Below are positions 35,728-45,965 of a stretch of DNA of 64,000 nucleotides, in pieces. The first letter of the stretch is position 1; the number at the start of each line of letters is the position of its first letter. The notes under the pieces were generated by a model, which was not told where the DNA came from, searched no databases, and saw only the letters and a program-made list of their open reading frames with translations. The DNA comes from Kaistella gelatinilytica. GTDB lineage: Bacteria > Bacteroidota > Bacteroidia > Flavobacteriales > Weeksellaceae. Both the position numbers and the translations under genes were made by a program. The DNA lies in NCBI RefSeq assembly GCF_015679325.1, contig NZ_JADPVI010000004.1:62001-126000 (forward strand), in the 5' to 3' direction.

Positions 35728-36347
35728 TAGTACTTAATACATCAGGAAAAGAAACCGGAAGAAAAGTAACTCTTGACGAAACAATTTTCGGAATTGAGCC
35801 AAATCAACACGCGGTTTACTTAGAAGTAAAGCAATATCTTGCCGCTCAGCGTCAAGGTACACATAAATCAAAAGAAAGAAGCGAGATCGCTGGTTCAACT
35901 AAAAAGTTGAAAAAGCAAAAAGGTTCAGGTTCTGCAAGATATGGTGATATCAAATCTCCAGTTTTCAGAGGTGGAGGTCGTATTTTCGGTCCAAAACCAA
36001 GAGACTACCGTTTCAAACTGAACAAAGCTTTGAAAAGATTAGCTAAAAAATCTGTGCTTTCTCAAAAAATGAGAGACAATTCTATCATGGTATTAGAAAG
36101 CTTCAATTTTGATGCTCCTAAAACCAAAGAATTTATCACTTTGAATACTGCCTTAGGATTCGAAGGTAAAAAAGCTCTTTATATCTTACCGGAAGCGAAC
36201 AAAAATGTTTATTTGTCTTCAAGAAACTTAGCGAAAACTAAAGTTTTGACTTATAACGAAATTAGTTCTTATGACTTAGTTCATGCAGGTGAGATTATCT
36301 TTTTAGAAGGTGCTATCGAAAAATTTCAAGAAAATTTAAAGAAATAA
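35718..36347 (+). CDS. rplD: 50S ribosomal protein L4
   Basis: The 209-residue exit-tunnel protein has an extended loop ([23 protein letters not shown]) that lies in the tunnel constriction near macrolide sites; [11 protein letters not shown] is intact. In E. coli L4 also represses the S10 operon, and the leader at 35005-35100 would be the place to look here. It overlaps rplC by 10 nt, which implies translational coupling. Confidence 0.98.
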   Translation: MELVVLNTSGKETGRKVTLDETIFGIEPNQHAVYLEVKQYLAAQRQGTHKSKERSEIAGSTKKLKKQKGSGSARYGDIKSPVFRGGGRIFGPKPRDYRFKLNKALKRLAKKSVLSQKMRDNSIMVLESFNFDAPKTKEFITLNTALGFEGKKALYILPEANKNVYLSSRNLAKTKVLTYNEISSYDLVHAGEIIFLEGAIEKFQENLKK

Positions 36348-36350
36348 ATC

Positions 36351-36641
36351 ATGTCTATTATTATTAAACCCATCATCTCAGAGAAAGCCAACTATCTTAC
36401 TGATCTAAGAGGTGCTTATTCTTTCTTGGTTAATCCAAAGGCGAATAAAATCCAGGTTAGAAAAGCGATAGAAGTACTTTACGGTGTGAAAGTTTCAGAC
36501 GTAAGAACAATGATTTACGCTCCGAAAGTTTCTTCGAAAAATACCAAAAAAGGATTGCAGGTTGGTAAAACCAGCAAATTGAAAAAAGCGATCGTTACCC
36601 TTGCAGAAGGAGAAGTGATCGATATTTTCGCAACAGCTTAG
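36351..36641 (+). CDS. rplW: 50S ribosomal protein L23
   Basis: This 96-residue protein at the tunnel exit is the docking site for trigger factor and SRP. IIKPIISEKAN at the start and the NKIQVRKAIEVLYGVKVSDVRT strand are canonical. It follows rplD by 3 nt in the standard S10 order. Confidence 0.97.
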   Translation: MSIIIKPIISEKANYLTDLRGAYSFLVNPKANKIQVRKAIEVLYGVKVSDVRTMIYAPKVSSKNTKKGLQVGKTSKLKKAIVTLAEGEVIDIFATA

Positions 36642-36692
36642 GTCATAACCTTCGCTTTATAAATACTATTTTATTAATTATAAATAATTGTA

Positions 36693-37514
36693 ATGTCTGT
36701 TAGAAAATTAAAACCTATCACCCCGGGACAGAGATTCAGAGTTGTAAATAACTTTGAGGAAATTACTACCAACAAACCAGAGAAATCTCTAACCGTTGGT
36801 CTAAGTAAGTCAGGTGGTCGTAACAATACTGGTAAAATGACCATGCGTTACACCGGAGGTGGACACAAAAGAAAATACAGAATTATCGACTTCAAACGAA
36901 ATAAATTCGATGTTGAAGCTACGGTAAAAACTGTGGAGTACGATCCAAACAGAACTGCTTTCATCGCTTTATTAGAGTACACAGACGGAGAGAAGAGATA
37001 CATCATCGCTCCAAACGGTATCAAAGTAGACATGACAGTAATTTCTGCAGAAACCGCAGAACCAAATGTTGGTAATGCAATGAAGTTGAAAAACATTCCT
37101 TTGGGAACTGTTGTTTCTTGTATCGAATTGCGACCTGGTCAAGGTGCAGTAATGGCAAGAAGTGCAGGTTCATCGGCACAGTTAACTTCAAGAGATGGTA
37201 AATACGCAATCGTTAAATTACCTTCAGGAGAATCCAGAATGATCCTTACTGAATGTATGGCAATGATCGGATCTGTTTCTAACTCTGATCATCAGCTTAC
37301 CGTTTCTGGTAAAGCAGGTAGAAGCAGATGGTTAGGAAGAAGACCTAGAACAAGACCAGTAGTAATGAACCCTGTCGATCACCCAATGGGAGGTGGTGAA
37401 GGTAAATCTTCTGGAGGTCACCCAAGATCTAGAAACGGACAACCGTCTAAAGGTTACAAAACAAGAACTAAAAATAAAGCGTCTAACCGATTTATCGTAT
37501 CTAAAAGAAAATAA
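36693..37514 (+). CDS. rplB: 50S ribosomal protein L2
   Basis: The 273-residue protein is needed for subunit joining and peptidyl transfer. The RNA-binding region includes the [13 protein letters not shown] segment, and the C-terminal loop has [12 protein letters not shown] with the conserved His. It lies 51 nt after rplW, the largest gap in the early part of the operon, and 2 nt before rpsS. Confidence 0.98.
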   Translation: MSVRKLKPITPGQRFRVVNNFEEITTNKPEKSLTVGLSKSGGRNNTGKMTMRYTGGGHKRKYRIIDFKRNKFDVEATVKTVEYDPNRTAFIALLEYTDGEKRYIIAPNGIKVDMTVISAETAEPNVGNAMKLKNIPLGTVVSCIELRPGQGAVMARSAGSSAQLTSRDGKYAIVKLPSGESRMILTECMAMIGSVSNSDHQLTVSGKAGRSRWLGRRPRTRPVVMNPVDHPMGGGEGKSSGGHPRSRNGQPSKGYKTRTKNKASNRFIVSKRK

Positions 37515-37516
37515 TT

Positions 37517-37795
37517 ATGGCAAGATCACTTAAAAAAGGACCTTTCATTGCTCACACTTTAGATAAGAAGGTTCAGGCAAATATAGAGTCTAGTAAAAAG
37601 ACAGTAATTAAAACTTGGTCTAGAGCATCAATGATCTCTCCAGACTTCGTAGGACAAACTATCGCAGTACACAACGGGAAATCATTTATCCCTGTTTATG
37701 TAACTGAAAACATGGTAGGTCACAAGTTAGGCGAATTTTCTCCGACAAGATCTTTTAGAGGTCACGGTGGTAACAAAAATAAAGGAGGTAGATAA
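37517..37795 (+). CDS. rpsS: 30S ribosomal protein S19
   Basis: The 92-residue head protein partners with S13. ARSLKKGPF at the start and [16 protein letters not shown] near the end are invariant features. It lies 2 nt after rplB and 2 nt before rplV. Confidence 0.98.
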   Translation: MARSLKKGPFIAHTLDKKVQANIESSKKTVIKTWSRASMISPDFVGQTIAVHNGKSFIPVYVTENMVGHKLGEFSPTRSFRGHGGNKNKGGR

Positions 37796-37797
37796 TC

Positions 37798-38199
37798 ATG
37801 GGATCAAGAAAAAGAGAAAGTGCTTTGGCACGTAAAATAGCAAACCAGGATGTAGCGAAAGCTTTACATAACGATTGCCCGTCTTCCCCAAGAAAGATGA
37901 GATTAGTAGTTGATATTATCAGAGGAGTTGAAGTTGACAAAGCTTTGGCAATTCTTAAATTTTCGAAAAAAGACGCTTCTAACAAGTTAGAAAAAGTTTT
38001 ACTTTCTGCAATGGCCAACTGGCAGTTGAAAAATGAAGGTGCGGATATTGAAGAAGCTAATTTAATCGTAAAAGAAATTATGGTTGATAGTGCAAGACAA
38101 TTGAAGAGACTAAGACCAGCTCCACAAGGAAGAGGTCATAGAATCAGAAAAAGATCGAACCACATTACTTTAATTTTGGGTAACAAAGAAACTATATAA
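37798..38199 (+). CDS. rplV: 50S ribosomal protein L22
   Basis: This 133-residue tunnel-lining protein has a beta-hairpin loop carrying [18 protein letters not shown], the L22 signature and the region altered in macrolide-resistant mutants elsewhere; it is wild-type here. The N-terminal [16 protein letters not shown] helix is typical. It lies between rpsS and rpsC with almost no gaps. Confidence 0.98.
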   Translation: MGSRKRESALARKIANQDVAKALHNDCPSSPRKMRLVVDIIRGVEVDKALAILKFSKKDASNKLEKVLLSAMANWQLKNEGADIEEANLIVKEIMVDSARQLKRLRPAPQGRGHRIRKRSNHITLILGNKETI

Positions 38200-38206
38200 T
38201 CAAGTT

Positions 38207-38962
38207 ATGGGACAAAAAACAAATCCAATAGGTAACAGATTAGGAATCATCAGAGGTTGGGACTCTAACTGGTATGGTGGTAAAGATTACGGCGACAGAC
38301 TTGCTGAAGATTTTAAAATCAGAAGATATCTTGAAGCTCGTTTATCAAAAGGAGGAATTTCAAGAATTTATATTGAAAGAACTTTAAAACTGGTTACAAT
38401 TACAATTACTACAGCCAGACCCGGTTTAATTATCGGTAAAGGTGGGCAGGAAGTTGACAAATTAAAAGAAGAGTTGAAAAAATTGACGGATAAAGATATT
38501 CAGATCAATATTTTCGAGATCAAAAGACCTGAACTTGACGCGGTTTTAGTTGCAGACAGCATCGCAAAACAAATCGAGAACAGAATATCGTACAGAAGAG
38601 CAGTTAAAATGTCTATCCAAAGCACTATGAGAATGGGAGCTGAAGGAATCAAAGTTCAAATCTCTGGTAGATTAAACGGAGCTGAAATGGCAAGAAGCGA
38701 ATCTTTCAAAGACGGAAGAATTCCTTTGTCAACATTTAGAGCAGATATCGATTACCATATCGGTGAAGCTTTAACTCAGTACGGGAAATTAGGAGTGAAA
38801 GTTTGGATTATGAAAGGTGAAGTTTACGGTAGACGTGACTTAATGCCACTAGTAGGACAACAGAAAAAAGGAGCACCTGCCGGAAGAGGCGACCGTAACG
38901 ACAGAAATGATCGTGGCGAAAGAGGTGACAGACCAGACAGAAGACCAAGAGATAGAAAATAA
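38207..38962 (+). CDS. rpsC: 30S ribosomal protein S3 with Arg/Asp-rich tail
   Basis: The 251-residue protein has a KH domain [14 protein letters not shown] (GxxG loop, about residues 75-88) and the C-terminal domain at the mRNA entry site ([26 protein letters not shown]). After [12 protein letters not shown] it continues with about 35 residues of R-G-D-R-N-D-R type repeats absent in E. coli, a disordered basic/acidic tail. An 80-nt gap with AAAATCT heptads follows before rplP. Confidence 0.98.
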   Translation: MGQKTNPIGNRLGIIRGWDSNWYGGKDYGDRLAEDFKIRRYLEARLSKGGISRIYIERTLKLVTITITTARPGLIIGKGGQEVDKLKEELKKLTDKDIQINIFEIKRPELDAVLVADSIAKQIENRISYRRAVKMSIQSTMRMGAEGIKVQISGRLNGAEMARSESFKDGRIPLSTFRADIDYHIGEALTQYGKLGVKVWIMKGEVYGRRDLMPLVGQQKKGAPAGRGDRNDRNDRGERGDRPDRRPRDRK

Positions 38963-39006
38963 TTAAAAAATTTTAGAGGCCAGTTTTAAATGACCGTTAC
39001 TTTTTT

Positions 39007-39034
39007 AAAATCTAAAATCTAAAATCTAAAATTT
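39007..39034 (+). repeat. AAAATCT heptad tract before rplP
   Basis: Three AAAATCT units and one AAAATTT unit run in register and end 8 nt before the rplP start. There is no Shine-Dalgarno sequence. Confidence 0.8.
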
Positions 39035-39042
39035 AATAGATT

Positions 39043-39468
39043 ATGTTACAACCAAAAAGAACCAAATTCCGTAAAGTTCACAAGATGAAAATGAAGGGGG
39101 TTGCTCATAGAGGCAGTCAACTTGCTTACGGAACTTTCGGGATCAAAGCCAACGAAGGTGCTTGGATCACTGCAAGACAAATTGAAGCAGCGCGTATCGC
39201 AGCGACAAGATATATGAAGAGAGAAGGTCAGTTATGGATCAAAATATTTCCGGATAAGCCGATTACGAAAAAACCAGCCGAAGTAAGGATGGGAAAAGGT
39301 AAAGGTGCCGTAGAATATTGGGTATCTGTAGTGAAACCTGGTAAAATAATGTTCGAAGTAGGAGGTGTTCCTTATGAAGTAGCAAAAGAAGCATTGCGTC
39401 TTGCTGCTCAGAAACTTCCTGTAACTACAAGATTTGTAGTGGCGAATGATTTTGTTCAACCTCAATAA
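39043..39468 (+). CDS. rplP: 50S ribosomal protein L16
   Basis: The 141-residue protein positions tRNA in the A site. [31 protein letters not shown] and [21 protein letters not shown] are the conserved blocks. It is preceded by the AAAATCT tract at 39007-39034 and lies 11 nt before rpmC. Confidence 0.98.
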   Translation: MLQPKRTKFRKVHKMKMKGVAHRGSQLAYGTFGIKANEGAWITARQIEAARIAATRYMKREGQLWIKIFPDKPITKKPAEVRMGKGKGAVEYWVSVVKPGKIMFEVGGVPYEVAKEALRLAAQKLPVTTRFVVANDFVQPQ

Positions 39469-39479
39469 TCTGAATTATT

Positions 39480-39668
39480 ATGAAAAAAGCTGACATCAAA
39501 AATCTAAGCGCAGGAGATATTCAAAACAAATTAACTGAAATAAGAGCAGATTTCAATAAAATGAAAATGTCTCATTCTATTAGTCCAATTGAAAATCCTA
39601 TTCAAATCAGAGACATGAGAAAAACAATCGCACGTCTGGAAACTGAACTAACACTAAAACAACAATAA
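39480..39668 (+). CDS. rpmC: 50S ribosomal protein L29
   Basis: The 62-residue two-helix protein sits at the tunnel exit next to L23. IKNLSAGDIQNKLTEIRADFNKMK and NPIQIRDMRKTIARLETEL match the family. Standard position between rplP and rpsQ. Confidence 0.96.
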   Translation: MKKADIKNLSAGDIQNKLTEIRADFNKMKMSHSISPIENPIQIRDMRKTIARLETELTLKQQ

Positions 39669-39683
39669 GAATTTCATTTTATC

Positions 39684-39938
39684 ATGGATAGAAATTTAAG
39701 AAAAGAGAGAATCGGAATCGTTTCCAGCAATAAAATGGAAAAGACCATTGTTGTTAGTGAAACTACAAGAGTAAAACACCCAATGTACGGTAAATTCGTT
39801 TTGAAAACGAAAAAATACACCGCTCACGATGAGAACAACGAGTGTACTGAAGGCGATACTGTAATGATTACAGAAACAAGACCTTTAAGTAAAAGTAAGA
39901 GATGGAGATTAGTACGAATCATTGAAAAAGCTAAGTAA
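39684..39938 (+). CDS. rpsQ: 30S ribosomal protein S17
   Basis: This 84-residue OB-fold primary 16S-binding protein has [19 protein letters not shown] and the [19 protein letters not shown]-terminus. Its stop codon shares one base with the rplN start (TAATG), so the two are coupled. Confidence 0.97.
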   Translation: MDRNLRKERIGIVSSNKMEKTIVVSETTRVKHPMYGKFVLKTKKYTAHDENNECTEGDTVMITETRPLSKSKRWRLVRIIEKAK

Positions 39939-40306
39939 TGTTACAAACCGAATCAAGAATAAAAGTTGCTGATAACACAGGTGCCAAAGAAGTACTGGTT
40001 ATTAGAGTTCTGGGAGGAACTAGAAGAAGATATGCTTCAGTTGGTGATAAAGTCGTAGTTACTATCAAAGATTCTGCACCACAAGGACAAGCGAAAAAAG
40101 GAACTGTTTCTAAAGCAGTTGTAGTAAGAACAAAAAAAGCAGTACGTAGAAAAGATGGTTCATACATCAAGTTCGACGATAATGCTTGCGTTTTGTTAAA
40201 TGCTGCAGGTGAAATGAGAGGAACACGTGTTTTCGGACCCGTTGCTCGTGAACTAAGAGACAAAGAATATATGAAAGTTATTTCATTAGCTCCTGAAGTA
40301 CTTTAA
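39938..40306 (+). CDS. rplN: 50S ribosomal protein L14
   Basis: The 122-residue protein of the subunit interface is the target of the silencing factor RsfS. Invariant blocks are [39 protein letters not shown] and [14 protein letters not shown]. First gene of the classical spc part; here it is fused without a promoter to the S10 part. Confidence 0.98.
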   Translation: MLQTESRIKVADNTGAKEVLVIRVLGGTRRRYASVGDKVVVTIKDSAPQGQAKKGTVSKAVVVRTKKAVRRKDGSYIKFDDNACVLLNAAGEMRGTRVFGPVARELRDKEYMKVISLAPEVL

Positions 40307-40323
40307 TTTTAAAATTTACAAAA

Positions 40324-40650
40324 ATGACAAAGTTAAAAATCAAAAAAGGAGATAACGTAATCATCACTACCGGAAAGAAAGAAATTAAAGGTAAAAAAGG
40401 TGAGGTTATTGAAGTGATCAGAAAAGAAGGCAAAGACGCCAGAGTAATTATCGCAGGTTTAAATATTGTTAAAAAACATACTAAACCATCTGCAGGTAAT
40501 CCACAAGGCGGAATTGTAGAAAAAGAAGCATCCATCCATATTTCAAATGTAATGCTTATCGACAAAAACGGTAAGACGACTAAAACAGGATCTAAGGTTG
40601 ACGGTGATAAAAAAGTAAGAGTTGCGAAATCAACCGGTGAAACTTTATAA
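40324..40650 (+). CDS. rplX: 50S ribosomal protein L24
   Basis: This 108-residue assembly initiator has an N-terminal KOW motif ([21 protein letters not shown]) and a [17 protein letters not shown] block. It is located 17 nt after rplN and 12 nt before rplE. Confidence 0.97.
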   Translation: MTKLKIKKGDNVIITTGKKEIKGKKGEVIEVIRKEGKDARVIIAGLNIVKKHTKPSAGNPQGGIVEKEASIHISNVMLIDKNGKTTKTGSKVDGDKKVRVAKSTGETL

Positions 40651-40662
40651 TTATAAAAGACG

Positions 40663-41214
40663 ATGGAATATATAGTAAGACCAAAACAACAATATAAAGA
40701 GAAAATTGTTCCTGCAATGATGGAAGAATTTGGGTACAAATCTGTTATGCAGGTTCCTAAATTGCTTAAAATCGTTGTATCACAAGGTTTAGGAGCTGCT
40801 TCTGCCGACAAGAAAATTGTTGACTATGCAGTAGAAGAACTTACAATGATCACTGGTCAAAAAGCAGTAGGAACGATCTCTAAGAAAGATGAAGCTGCCT
40901 TTAAATTAAGAAAAGGAATGCCAATTGGTGCGAGAGTAACCTTAAGAGCAAACCAGATGTATGAGTTTTTAGACAGACTAGCTTCTTCAGCTTTACCACG
41001 AATCCGTGATTTTAACGGTATCAAAGCTGATGGTTTCGACGGAAGAGGAAATTACAATTTAGGGATCACTGAGCAAATCATTTTTCCTGAGATCGTAATC
41101 GACAAAGTAAAAAAAATCCAGGGGATGGACATTACTTTCGTTACTTCTGCGAAAACTGATAAAGAAGCGAAATCATTATTAACTCACTTCGGTTTACCTT
41201 TCAAAAAGAACTAA
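40663..41214 (+). CDS. rplE: 50S ribosomal protein L5
   Basis: This 183-residue 5S rRNA-binding protein contains [14 protein letters not shown], the L5 signature [22 protein letters not shown] and [18 protein letters not shown]. Gly-rich and basic blocks are intact. It lies 3 nt before rpsN. Confidence 0.98.
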   Translation: MEYIVRPKQQYKEKIVPAMMEEFGYKSVMQVPKLLKIVVSQGLGAASADKKIVDYAVEELTMITGQKAVGTISKKDEAAFKLRKGMPIGARVTLRANQMYEFLDRLASSALPRIRDFNGIKADGFDGRGNYNLGITEQIIFPEIVIDKVKKIQGMDITFVTSAKTDKEAKSLLTHFGLPFKKN

Positions 41215-41217
41215 AAG

Positions 41218-41487
41218 ATGGCTAAAGAATCAATGAAAGCGCGTGAGCGCAAAAGAGAAGCTACGGTAGCAAAATATGCTGAGAAAAGAAAAGCTTTAAA
41301 AGAAGCTAATGATTATCTTGGTTTACAAAAATTGCCGAAAGATGCTTCACCAGTAAGACTACACAACAGATGTAAATTAACTGGAAGACCAAGAGGTTAC
41401 ATGAGAACATTCGGTCTTTCAAGAGTAACTTTCAGAGAAATGGCCAACAACGGTCTGATCCCGGGAGTGAAAAAAGCAAGTTGGTAA
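41218..41487 (+). CDS. rpsN: 30S ribosomal protein S14 (zinc-free type)
   Basis: The 89-residue C-minus S14 has only one Cys ([15 protein letters not shown]), so the CxxC...CxxC zinc ribbon of the short S14 type is absent. The C-terminal [18 protein letters not shown] is canonical. After it comes a gap of 145 nt, the longest inside the spc part; I see no hairpin or promoter in it. Confidence 0.97.
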   Translation: MAKESMKARERKREATVAKYAEKRKALKEANDYLGLQKLPKDASPVRLHNRCKLTGRPRGYMRTFGLSRVTFREMANNGLIPGVKKASW

Positions 41488-41632
41488 TAATTTAGAACAA
41501 TCGAGATGATCAAGTTGATTTGATTGCGGTGAAAATATATTTTGAAAACAGACTTCGGTCTTGGCTCTCTTTAATTTTTACTCAGCTCTTATCAAAACTG
41601 CTCATCACAAACCAATAATTTAAAATAGAAAA

Positions 41633-42031
41633 ATGGTAACAGATCCAATTTCAGATTTCCTAACCAGAGTAAGGAACGCACAAAGCGCAGGCCACAAAGT
41701 GGTGGATATTCCTGCATCGAAAATCAAAAAGGAGATTACAAAAATTTTGTTTGACCAGGGTTTTATCTTGAACTACAAGTTCGAGGAAAGCGCTGTTCAG
41801 GGAAATATCAAAATCGCTTTAAAGTACGACAAAACAACCAACAAACCGGTTATCAAAAGCATTCAACGTGCTTCTAGACCAGGTTTGAGACAATACAAAG
41901 GGTCAGGAGAACTGCCAAGAGTATTAAACGGATTGGGTATAGCTATTATCTCAACTTCAAGAGGAGTAATGACAGATAAAAAAGCACGTCAGGAAAAAGT
42001 TGGTGGAGAGGTAATCTGCTATGTTTATTAA
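41633..42031 (+). CDS. rpsH: 30S ribosomal protein S8
   Basis: The 132-residue protein binds the central domain of 16S rRNA and represses the spc operon in E. coli. TDPISDFLTRVRNAQSAGHK and the C-terminal GIAIISTSRGVMTDKKARQEKVGGEV are conserved. It is preceded by a 145-nt spacer, so separate regulation is possible. Confidence 0.98.
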   Translation: MVTDPISDFLTRVRNAQSAGHKVVDIPASKIKKEITKILFDQGFILNYKFEESAVQGNIKIALKYDKTTNKPVIKSIQRASRPGLRQYKGSGELPRVLNGLGIAIISTSRGVMTDKKARQEKVGGEVICYVY

Positions 42032-42048
42032 TAAATAATCAAAGGAAA

Positions 42049-42594
42049 ATGTCAAGAATTGGTAAAGCAATTATAGAAATTCCCGCTAATGTTACGGTAA
42101 CCGAGAAAAACGGACTGGTAACTGTGAAAGGACCGAAAGGCGAACTTACACAGCAATTAGAAGAGGGGATCACTCTAAAACAAGAAGACGGAATCTTAAC
42201 TTTAGACCGTCCATCTGAATCAAAATCACACAAAGCATTACACGGTCTTTACAGAGCGTTAATCAATAATATGGTTTTAGGAACTTCCGAAGGTTGGTCT
42301 AAAAAACTAGAATTAGTAGGAGTAGGATATAGAGCATCTAATCAAGGAAACAAATTAGAATTAGCTTTAGGATTCTCTCATGGGATCGTACTTGATCTTC
42401 CGAAAGAAATTGTGGTAGAAACTTTATCCGAAAAAGGTAAAAACCCTGTCATCACTCTGTCATCATTTGACAAACAATTATTAGGAATGGTTGCTGCAAA
42501 GATCAGATCTTTCAGAAAACCAGAGCCGTATAAAGGAAAGGGTGTTAGATTCGTTGGAGAAATTGTAAGACGTAAAGCTGGTAAATCTGCTTAA
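42049..42594 (+). CDS. rplF: 50S ribosomal protein L6
   Basis: This 181-residue two-domain protein lies near the sarcin-ricin loop. [41 protein letters not shown] and the C-terminal [24 protein letters not shown] signature are present. 17 nt after rpsH, 17 nt before rplR. Confidence 0.98.
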   Translation: MSRIGKAIIEIPANVTVTEKNGLVTVKGPKGELTQQLEEGITLKQEDGILTLDRPSESKSHKALHGLYRALINNMVLGTSEGWSKKLELVGVGYRASNQGNKLELALGFSHGIVLDLPKEIVVETLSEKGKNPVITLSSFDKQLLGMVAAKIRSFRKPEPYKGKGVRFVGEIVRRKAGKSA

Positions 42595-42611
42595 TTTTTA
42601 AACTTAAGAAC

Positions 42612-42959
42612 ATGGCACTAAGCAAAGTACAAAAAAGAAATAGAATTAAAAGAAGAGTAAGAGGGAAAATCTCTGGCTCTGCTGAATTACCAAGATTATC
42701 TGTTTACAAAAGCAATAAAGAAATTTACGCTCAATTGATCGACGATAAAGATGGTAAAACCTTAGCTTCAGCTTCGTCAAGAGCGTTGACTGCTAAAGGA
42801 AACAAAGTAGAAATCTCTGCAGAAGTTGGAAAAGCGATCGCTGAAAAGGCTAAAGCTGCAGGAATTGAAAAAATAGTGTTCGACAGAAACGGATTTGTAT
42901 ATCATGGTAGAGTGAAAGCTTTGGCAGACGGTGCAAGAGAAGGCGGACTAAAATTCTAA
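42612..42959 (+). CDS. rplR: 50S ribosomal protein L18
   Basis: This 115-residue 5S rRNA-binding protein shows [36 protein letters not shown] and the [25 protein letters not shown] end block. In standard order between rplF and rpsE. Confidence 0.98.
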   Translation: MALSKVQKRNRIKRRVRGKISGSAELPRLSVYKSNKEIYAQLIDDKDGKTLASASSRALTAKGNKVEISAEVGKAIAEKAKAAGIEKIVFDRNGFVYHGRVKALADGAREGGLKF

Positions 42960-42977
42960 TCATTAAATTTCGGAAAT

Positions 42978-43499
42978 ATGTTAGGACTAGATAATATAGA
43001 AAAAGTAAAACCGGGAGGATTAGAACTTAAAGATCGTCTCGTTTCAGTAAACAGAGTTACCAAAGTAACCAAAGGAGGTAGAGCTTTCGGGTTTTCTGCA
43101 ATCGTGGTTGTAGGTGATGAAGCTGGAACCGTAGGTTTCGGATTAGGAAAATCTAAAGAAGTAGCTTCAGCTATTGCAAAAGCAGTAGAAGATGCTAAGA
43201 AAAATTTAGTAAAAGTTCCTGTTGTAAATCATACCATTCCTCACCAAACTTCCGCTCGTTACGGTGGTGCAGATATCTTCTTGAGACCTGCAACTCACGG
43301 TACAGGTGTAATCGCAGGTGGTACTGTTCGTATGGTAGTTGAAGCTGCTGGAATCAAAGATATTCTTTCAAAATCTAAAGGTTCATCTAACCCCCATAAC
43401 GTTGTGAAAGCTACTTTCAAAGCATTATTGGATATCAGAAGACCTGAAGAAATTGCAAAATTGAGAGGTATTTCATTAGATAAAGTGTTTAACGGTTAA
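42978..43499 (+). CDS. rpsE: 30S ribosomal protein S5
   Basis: This 173-residue accuracy protein has a double-stranded RNA-binding-like N-domain ([27 protein letters not shown]) and a C-domain with the [20 protein letters not shown] loop, where spectinomycin-type changes occur elsewhere; it appears wild-type. It is 9 nt from rpmD. Confidence 0.98.
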   Translation: MLGLDNIEKVKPGGLELKDRLVSVNRVTKVTKGGRAFGFSAIVVVGDEAGTVGFGLGKSKEVASAIAKAVEDAKKNLVKVPVVNHTIPHQTSARYGGADIFLRPATHGTGVIAGGTVRMVVEAAGIKDILSKSKGSSNPHNVVKATFKALLDIRRPEEIAKLRGISLDKVFNG

Positions 43500-43508
43500 T
43501 ATAAAACA

Positions 43509-43685
43509 ATGGCAAAAATTCAAGTAAAACAAGTAAAAAGCGCTATTGGTAGAACCAAAACTCAAAAGAGAACGCTCGAAGCATTAGGATTAAAAAAACT
43601 TCACCAAGTTGTGGAACATGATGATACTCCTTCTATCTTAGGAATGGTATCTTCAGTAGCTCACCTCGTAGTAGTTGTAAAATAG
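43509..43685 (+). CDS. rpmD: 50S ribosomal protein L30
   Basis: The 58-residue protein starts MAKIQVKQVKSAIGRTKTQK, continues with a LGLKKLHQVVEHDDTPSILGMV block and ends VVVVK before TAG at 43683-43685. This is the standard L30 fold and length, and it fills the slot between rpsE and rplO. A hairpin follows (43703-43734). Confidence 0.97.
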   Translation: MAKIQVKQVKSAIGRTKTQKRTLEALGLKKLHQVVEHDDTPSILGMVSSVAHLVVVVK

Positions 43686-43702
43686 AAAATAGACAAAGGG
43701 GC

Positions 43703-43734
43703 AAGAGACTCTAATTAAATTACAGTCTCTTTTC
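43703..43734 (+). terminator. Hairpin between rpmD and rplO (possible attenuator)
   Basis: AAGAGACT and AGTCTCTT flank a 13-nt AT-rich loop, followed by TTC and T-rich sequence. The T-run is short and the operon clearly continues, so partial termination or an RNA-processing site is more likely than a full stop. Confidence 0.5.
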
Positions 43735-43743
43735 TCTAATCTT

Positions 43744-43757
43744 AAAATCTCAAATCT
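43744..43757 (+). repeat. AAAATCT/CAAATCT heptads before rplO
   Basis: There are two units, the second with one change, ending 7 nt before the rplO start codon. This is the same arrangement as upstream of rplP and rpsD. Confidence 0.6.
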
Positions 43758-43764
43758 AAAAATA

Positions 43765-44211
43765 ATGAATTTAAATAATATTAGACCTGCAGCAGGTTCT
43801 ACACACAGTACTAAAAGAATCGGTAGAGGACAAGGTAGTGGTAAAGGAGGTACAGCTGGGAAAGGTCACAATGGTCAGCAAGCAAGAGCTGGTTATTCAC
43901 AAAAAATCGGTTTTGAAGGGGGTCAAATGCCTTTGCAAAGAAGATTGCCTAAATTCGGTTTTACTAACGTAAACAGAAAAGAATACAGAGCGATCAATAT
44001 TGATACGATTCAAGTGTTAGCCGATACTAAGAACATCACTGACTTTACTCAAGAAGTATTGGTACAAAACGGATTAGCGAAGAAAAACGAAATCGTAAAG
44101 ATTTTGGGAAGAGGAGAATTGAAATCAGGTGTTTCTATCTCTGCTCACAAATTCACAAAATCTGCTGAAGAAGCAATTGCTAAAGCAGGCGGAAAAGCAA
44201 TTACTCTATAA
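43765..44211 (+). CDS. rplO: 50S ribosomal protein L15
   Basis: The 148-residue late assembly protein has a Gly/Arg-rich N-terminus (GSTHSTKRIGRGQGSGKGGTAGKGHNGQQAR) and the C-terminal block SISAHKFTKSAEEAIAKAGG. It lies 8 nt before secY, the conserved L15-SecY junction. Confidence 0.98.
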   Translation: MNLNNIRPAAGSTHSTKRIGRGQGSGKGGTAGKGHNGQQARAGYSQKIGFEGGQMPLQRRLPKFGFTNVNRKEYRAINIDTIQVLADTKNITDFTQEVLVQNGLAKKNEIVKILGRGELKSGVSISAHKFTKSAEEAIAKAGGKAITL

Positions 44212-44219
44212 TTACGACA

Positions 44220-45602
44220 ATGAAAGAATTTATACAAACACTAAAAAACATTTGGAGTCTTAAGGAATTGAGGGATAAAATTATGTTTACTCTCGGTATC
44301 ATCCTTGTGTATAGATTCGCATCTTATATTTCTTTACCTGCCATTAACATGTCAGAAGTAGGAAATCTTTTGGACATTTACAAACAGCAAGGAGGCAACA
44401 AGCAAGGAGCAGGACTTCTTGGCTTGCTTTCTTCGTTTACAGGTGGTGCATTCTCCAGAGCCTCAATTATGGCGCTCGGGATCATGCCTTATATTTCTGC
44501 TTCCATTATTGTGCAGTTGATGGGTATGGCAATTCCGTACCTTCAGAAATTGCAGAAAGATGGGGAAAGTGGTAGAAATACTTTGAACCAAATTACAAGA
44601 TGGTTAACAATTGCAGTTTGTTTGGTACAGGCTCCTTCTTATCTTACTTCGATCACTCAGATGTTTTTGCCGCATGCACAGTTTGCTTCTGCATATTTTG
44701 TACATCCGGAATCAATTATGTTCTGGTTGCCAAGTATCGTAATTCTGGTAGCAGGTTCCGTATTTGCAATGTGGTTAGGAGAAAAAATTACTGATAAAGG
44801 AATCGGAAACGGTATCTCGATCTTAATTATGGTTGGTATTTTAGCAGATCTACCTGGAGCATTTATTCAGGAAATCGCTACACAAACCGGAAAAGGAGGA
44901 TTTGGTACGATCATGATTCTTATTGAAGTTTTATTCTGGATGGTTGTAGTACTATTAGCGATTATTTTATCGGTTGCAGTGCGAAAAATTCCTATTCAGT
45001 ATGTAAGCAGAGCACAGGCAAGAGGTGGAGTAACAAAAAATTTGATGCAGGGCGCAAGACAGTGGATTCCTTTAAAGGTGAATGCTGCCGGAGTTATGCC
45101 GATCATTTTTGCTCAGGCCTTAATGTTTGTTCCTGGACTTTTAACGAAAGTTGATGAGTCAAATACATTCCTGGCAGGATTCAAAAATGTTTTCAGCTGG
45201 CAATACAATGTATTATTTGCGATATTAATTATCATCTTCTCTTTCTTCTACACTGCGATCACAATTCCTGTGAATCAAATGGCAGATGATCTGAAAAGAA
45301 ACGGCGGTCTAATTCCAAAGGTAAGACCTGGGAAAGAAACCTCTGATTATCTGGATGATATCCTCTCAAAAATAACTTTGCCAGGTTCGATGTTTTTAGC
45401 TATCTTTGCAATCCTTCCGGCAATAGTGCACGGAGCGTTTGTTCAGACGGATAGATTTGCTCTTTTCTTCGGTGGAACATCACTATTAATCATGGTTGGT
45501 GTAATACTGGATACGATTCAGCAGATCAATACGTACTTATTAAATCATCATTATGATGGCTTGATGCAGTCGAAATTATCCAGAACAAGCAACAATCTGT
45601 AA
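44220..45602 (+). CDS. secY: Preprotein translocase subunit SecY
   Basis: This 460-residue channel of the Sec translocon, in the inner membrane, has ten hydrophobic segments starting with LGIILVYRFASYISLP. The plug region GLLSSFTGGAFSRASIMALGIMPYISASII and the cytoplasmic loop KIPIQYVSRAQARGG, which contacts SecA and ribosomes, are canonical. The many signal-peptide proteins in this window depend on it. It is embedded between rplO and infA, the usual context. Confidence 0.98.
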   Translation: MKEFIQTLKNIWSLKELRDKIMFTLGIILVYRFASYISLPAINMSEVGNLLDIYKQQGGNKQGAGLLGLLSSFTGGAFSRASIMALGIMPYISASIIVQLMGMAIPYLQKLQKDGESGRNTLNQITRWLTIAVCLVQAPSYLTSITQMFLPHAQFASAYFVHPESIMFWLPSIVILVAGSVFAMWLGEKITDKGIGNGISILIMVGILADLPGAFIQEIATQTGKGGFGTIMILIEVLFWMVVVLLAIILSVAVRKIPIQYVSRAQARGGVTKNLMQGARQWIPLKVNAAGVMPIIFAQALMFVPGLLTKVDESNTFLAGFKNVFSWQYNVLFAILIIIFSFFYTAITIPVNQMADDLKRNGGLIPKVRPGKETSDYLDDILSKITLPGSMFLAIFAILPAIVHGAFVQTDRFALFFGGTSLLIMVGVILDTIQQINTYLLNHHYDGLMQSKLSRTSNNL

Positions 45603-45609
45603 ATAATAA

Positions 45610-45825
45610 ATGGCTAAACAAAAACATATTGAACAAGACGGCGTGATCACGGAAGCACTTTCGAACGCGCAGTTTCGTGTAGAACTGGAAAATGGGCATG
45701 TTCTTATCGCTCATATTTCTGGTAAAATGCGAATGCATTACATCAAACTTTTACCTGGAGATAAGGTAAAATTAGAACTTTCTCCTTACGATTTATCGAA
45801 AGGAAGAATCACCTTCAGATATTAA
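45610..45825 (+). CDS. infA: Translation initiation factor IF-1
   Basis: The 71-residue OB-fold factor occupies the A site during initiation. [36 protein letters not shown] and [15 protein letters not shown] are the family blocks. A 140-nt gap follows before rpmJ, containing GAACTT/AAGTTC complementary segments that may be a weak hairpin. Confidence 0.98.
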   Translation: MAKQKHIEQDGVITEALSNAQFRVELENGHVLIAHISGKMRMHYIKLLPGDKVKLELSPYDLSKGRITFRY

Positions 45826-45965
45826 TTTCAGGTCAACTGAATTTAACTATAAACGAGAACTTGTAGAATTACATAATTTTATTGAAGTTCTAAATTTAAA
45901 CAAAATGGGAATGATTCCGTAAGATCTCATTTAACCGTTGTAAAATTAAAAAAGAAAAGTAACGA

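Noticed and set aside
45826-45965. Possible riboswitch or leader between infA and rpmJ
   Set aside because: There is only a 6-bp complementary pair with a loop of more than 20 nt; no conserved structure is recognised.
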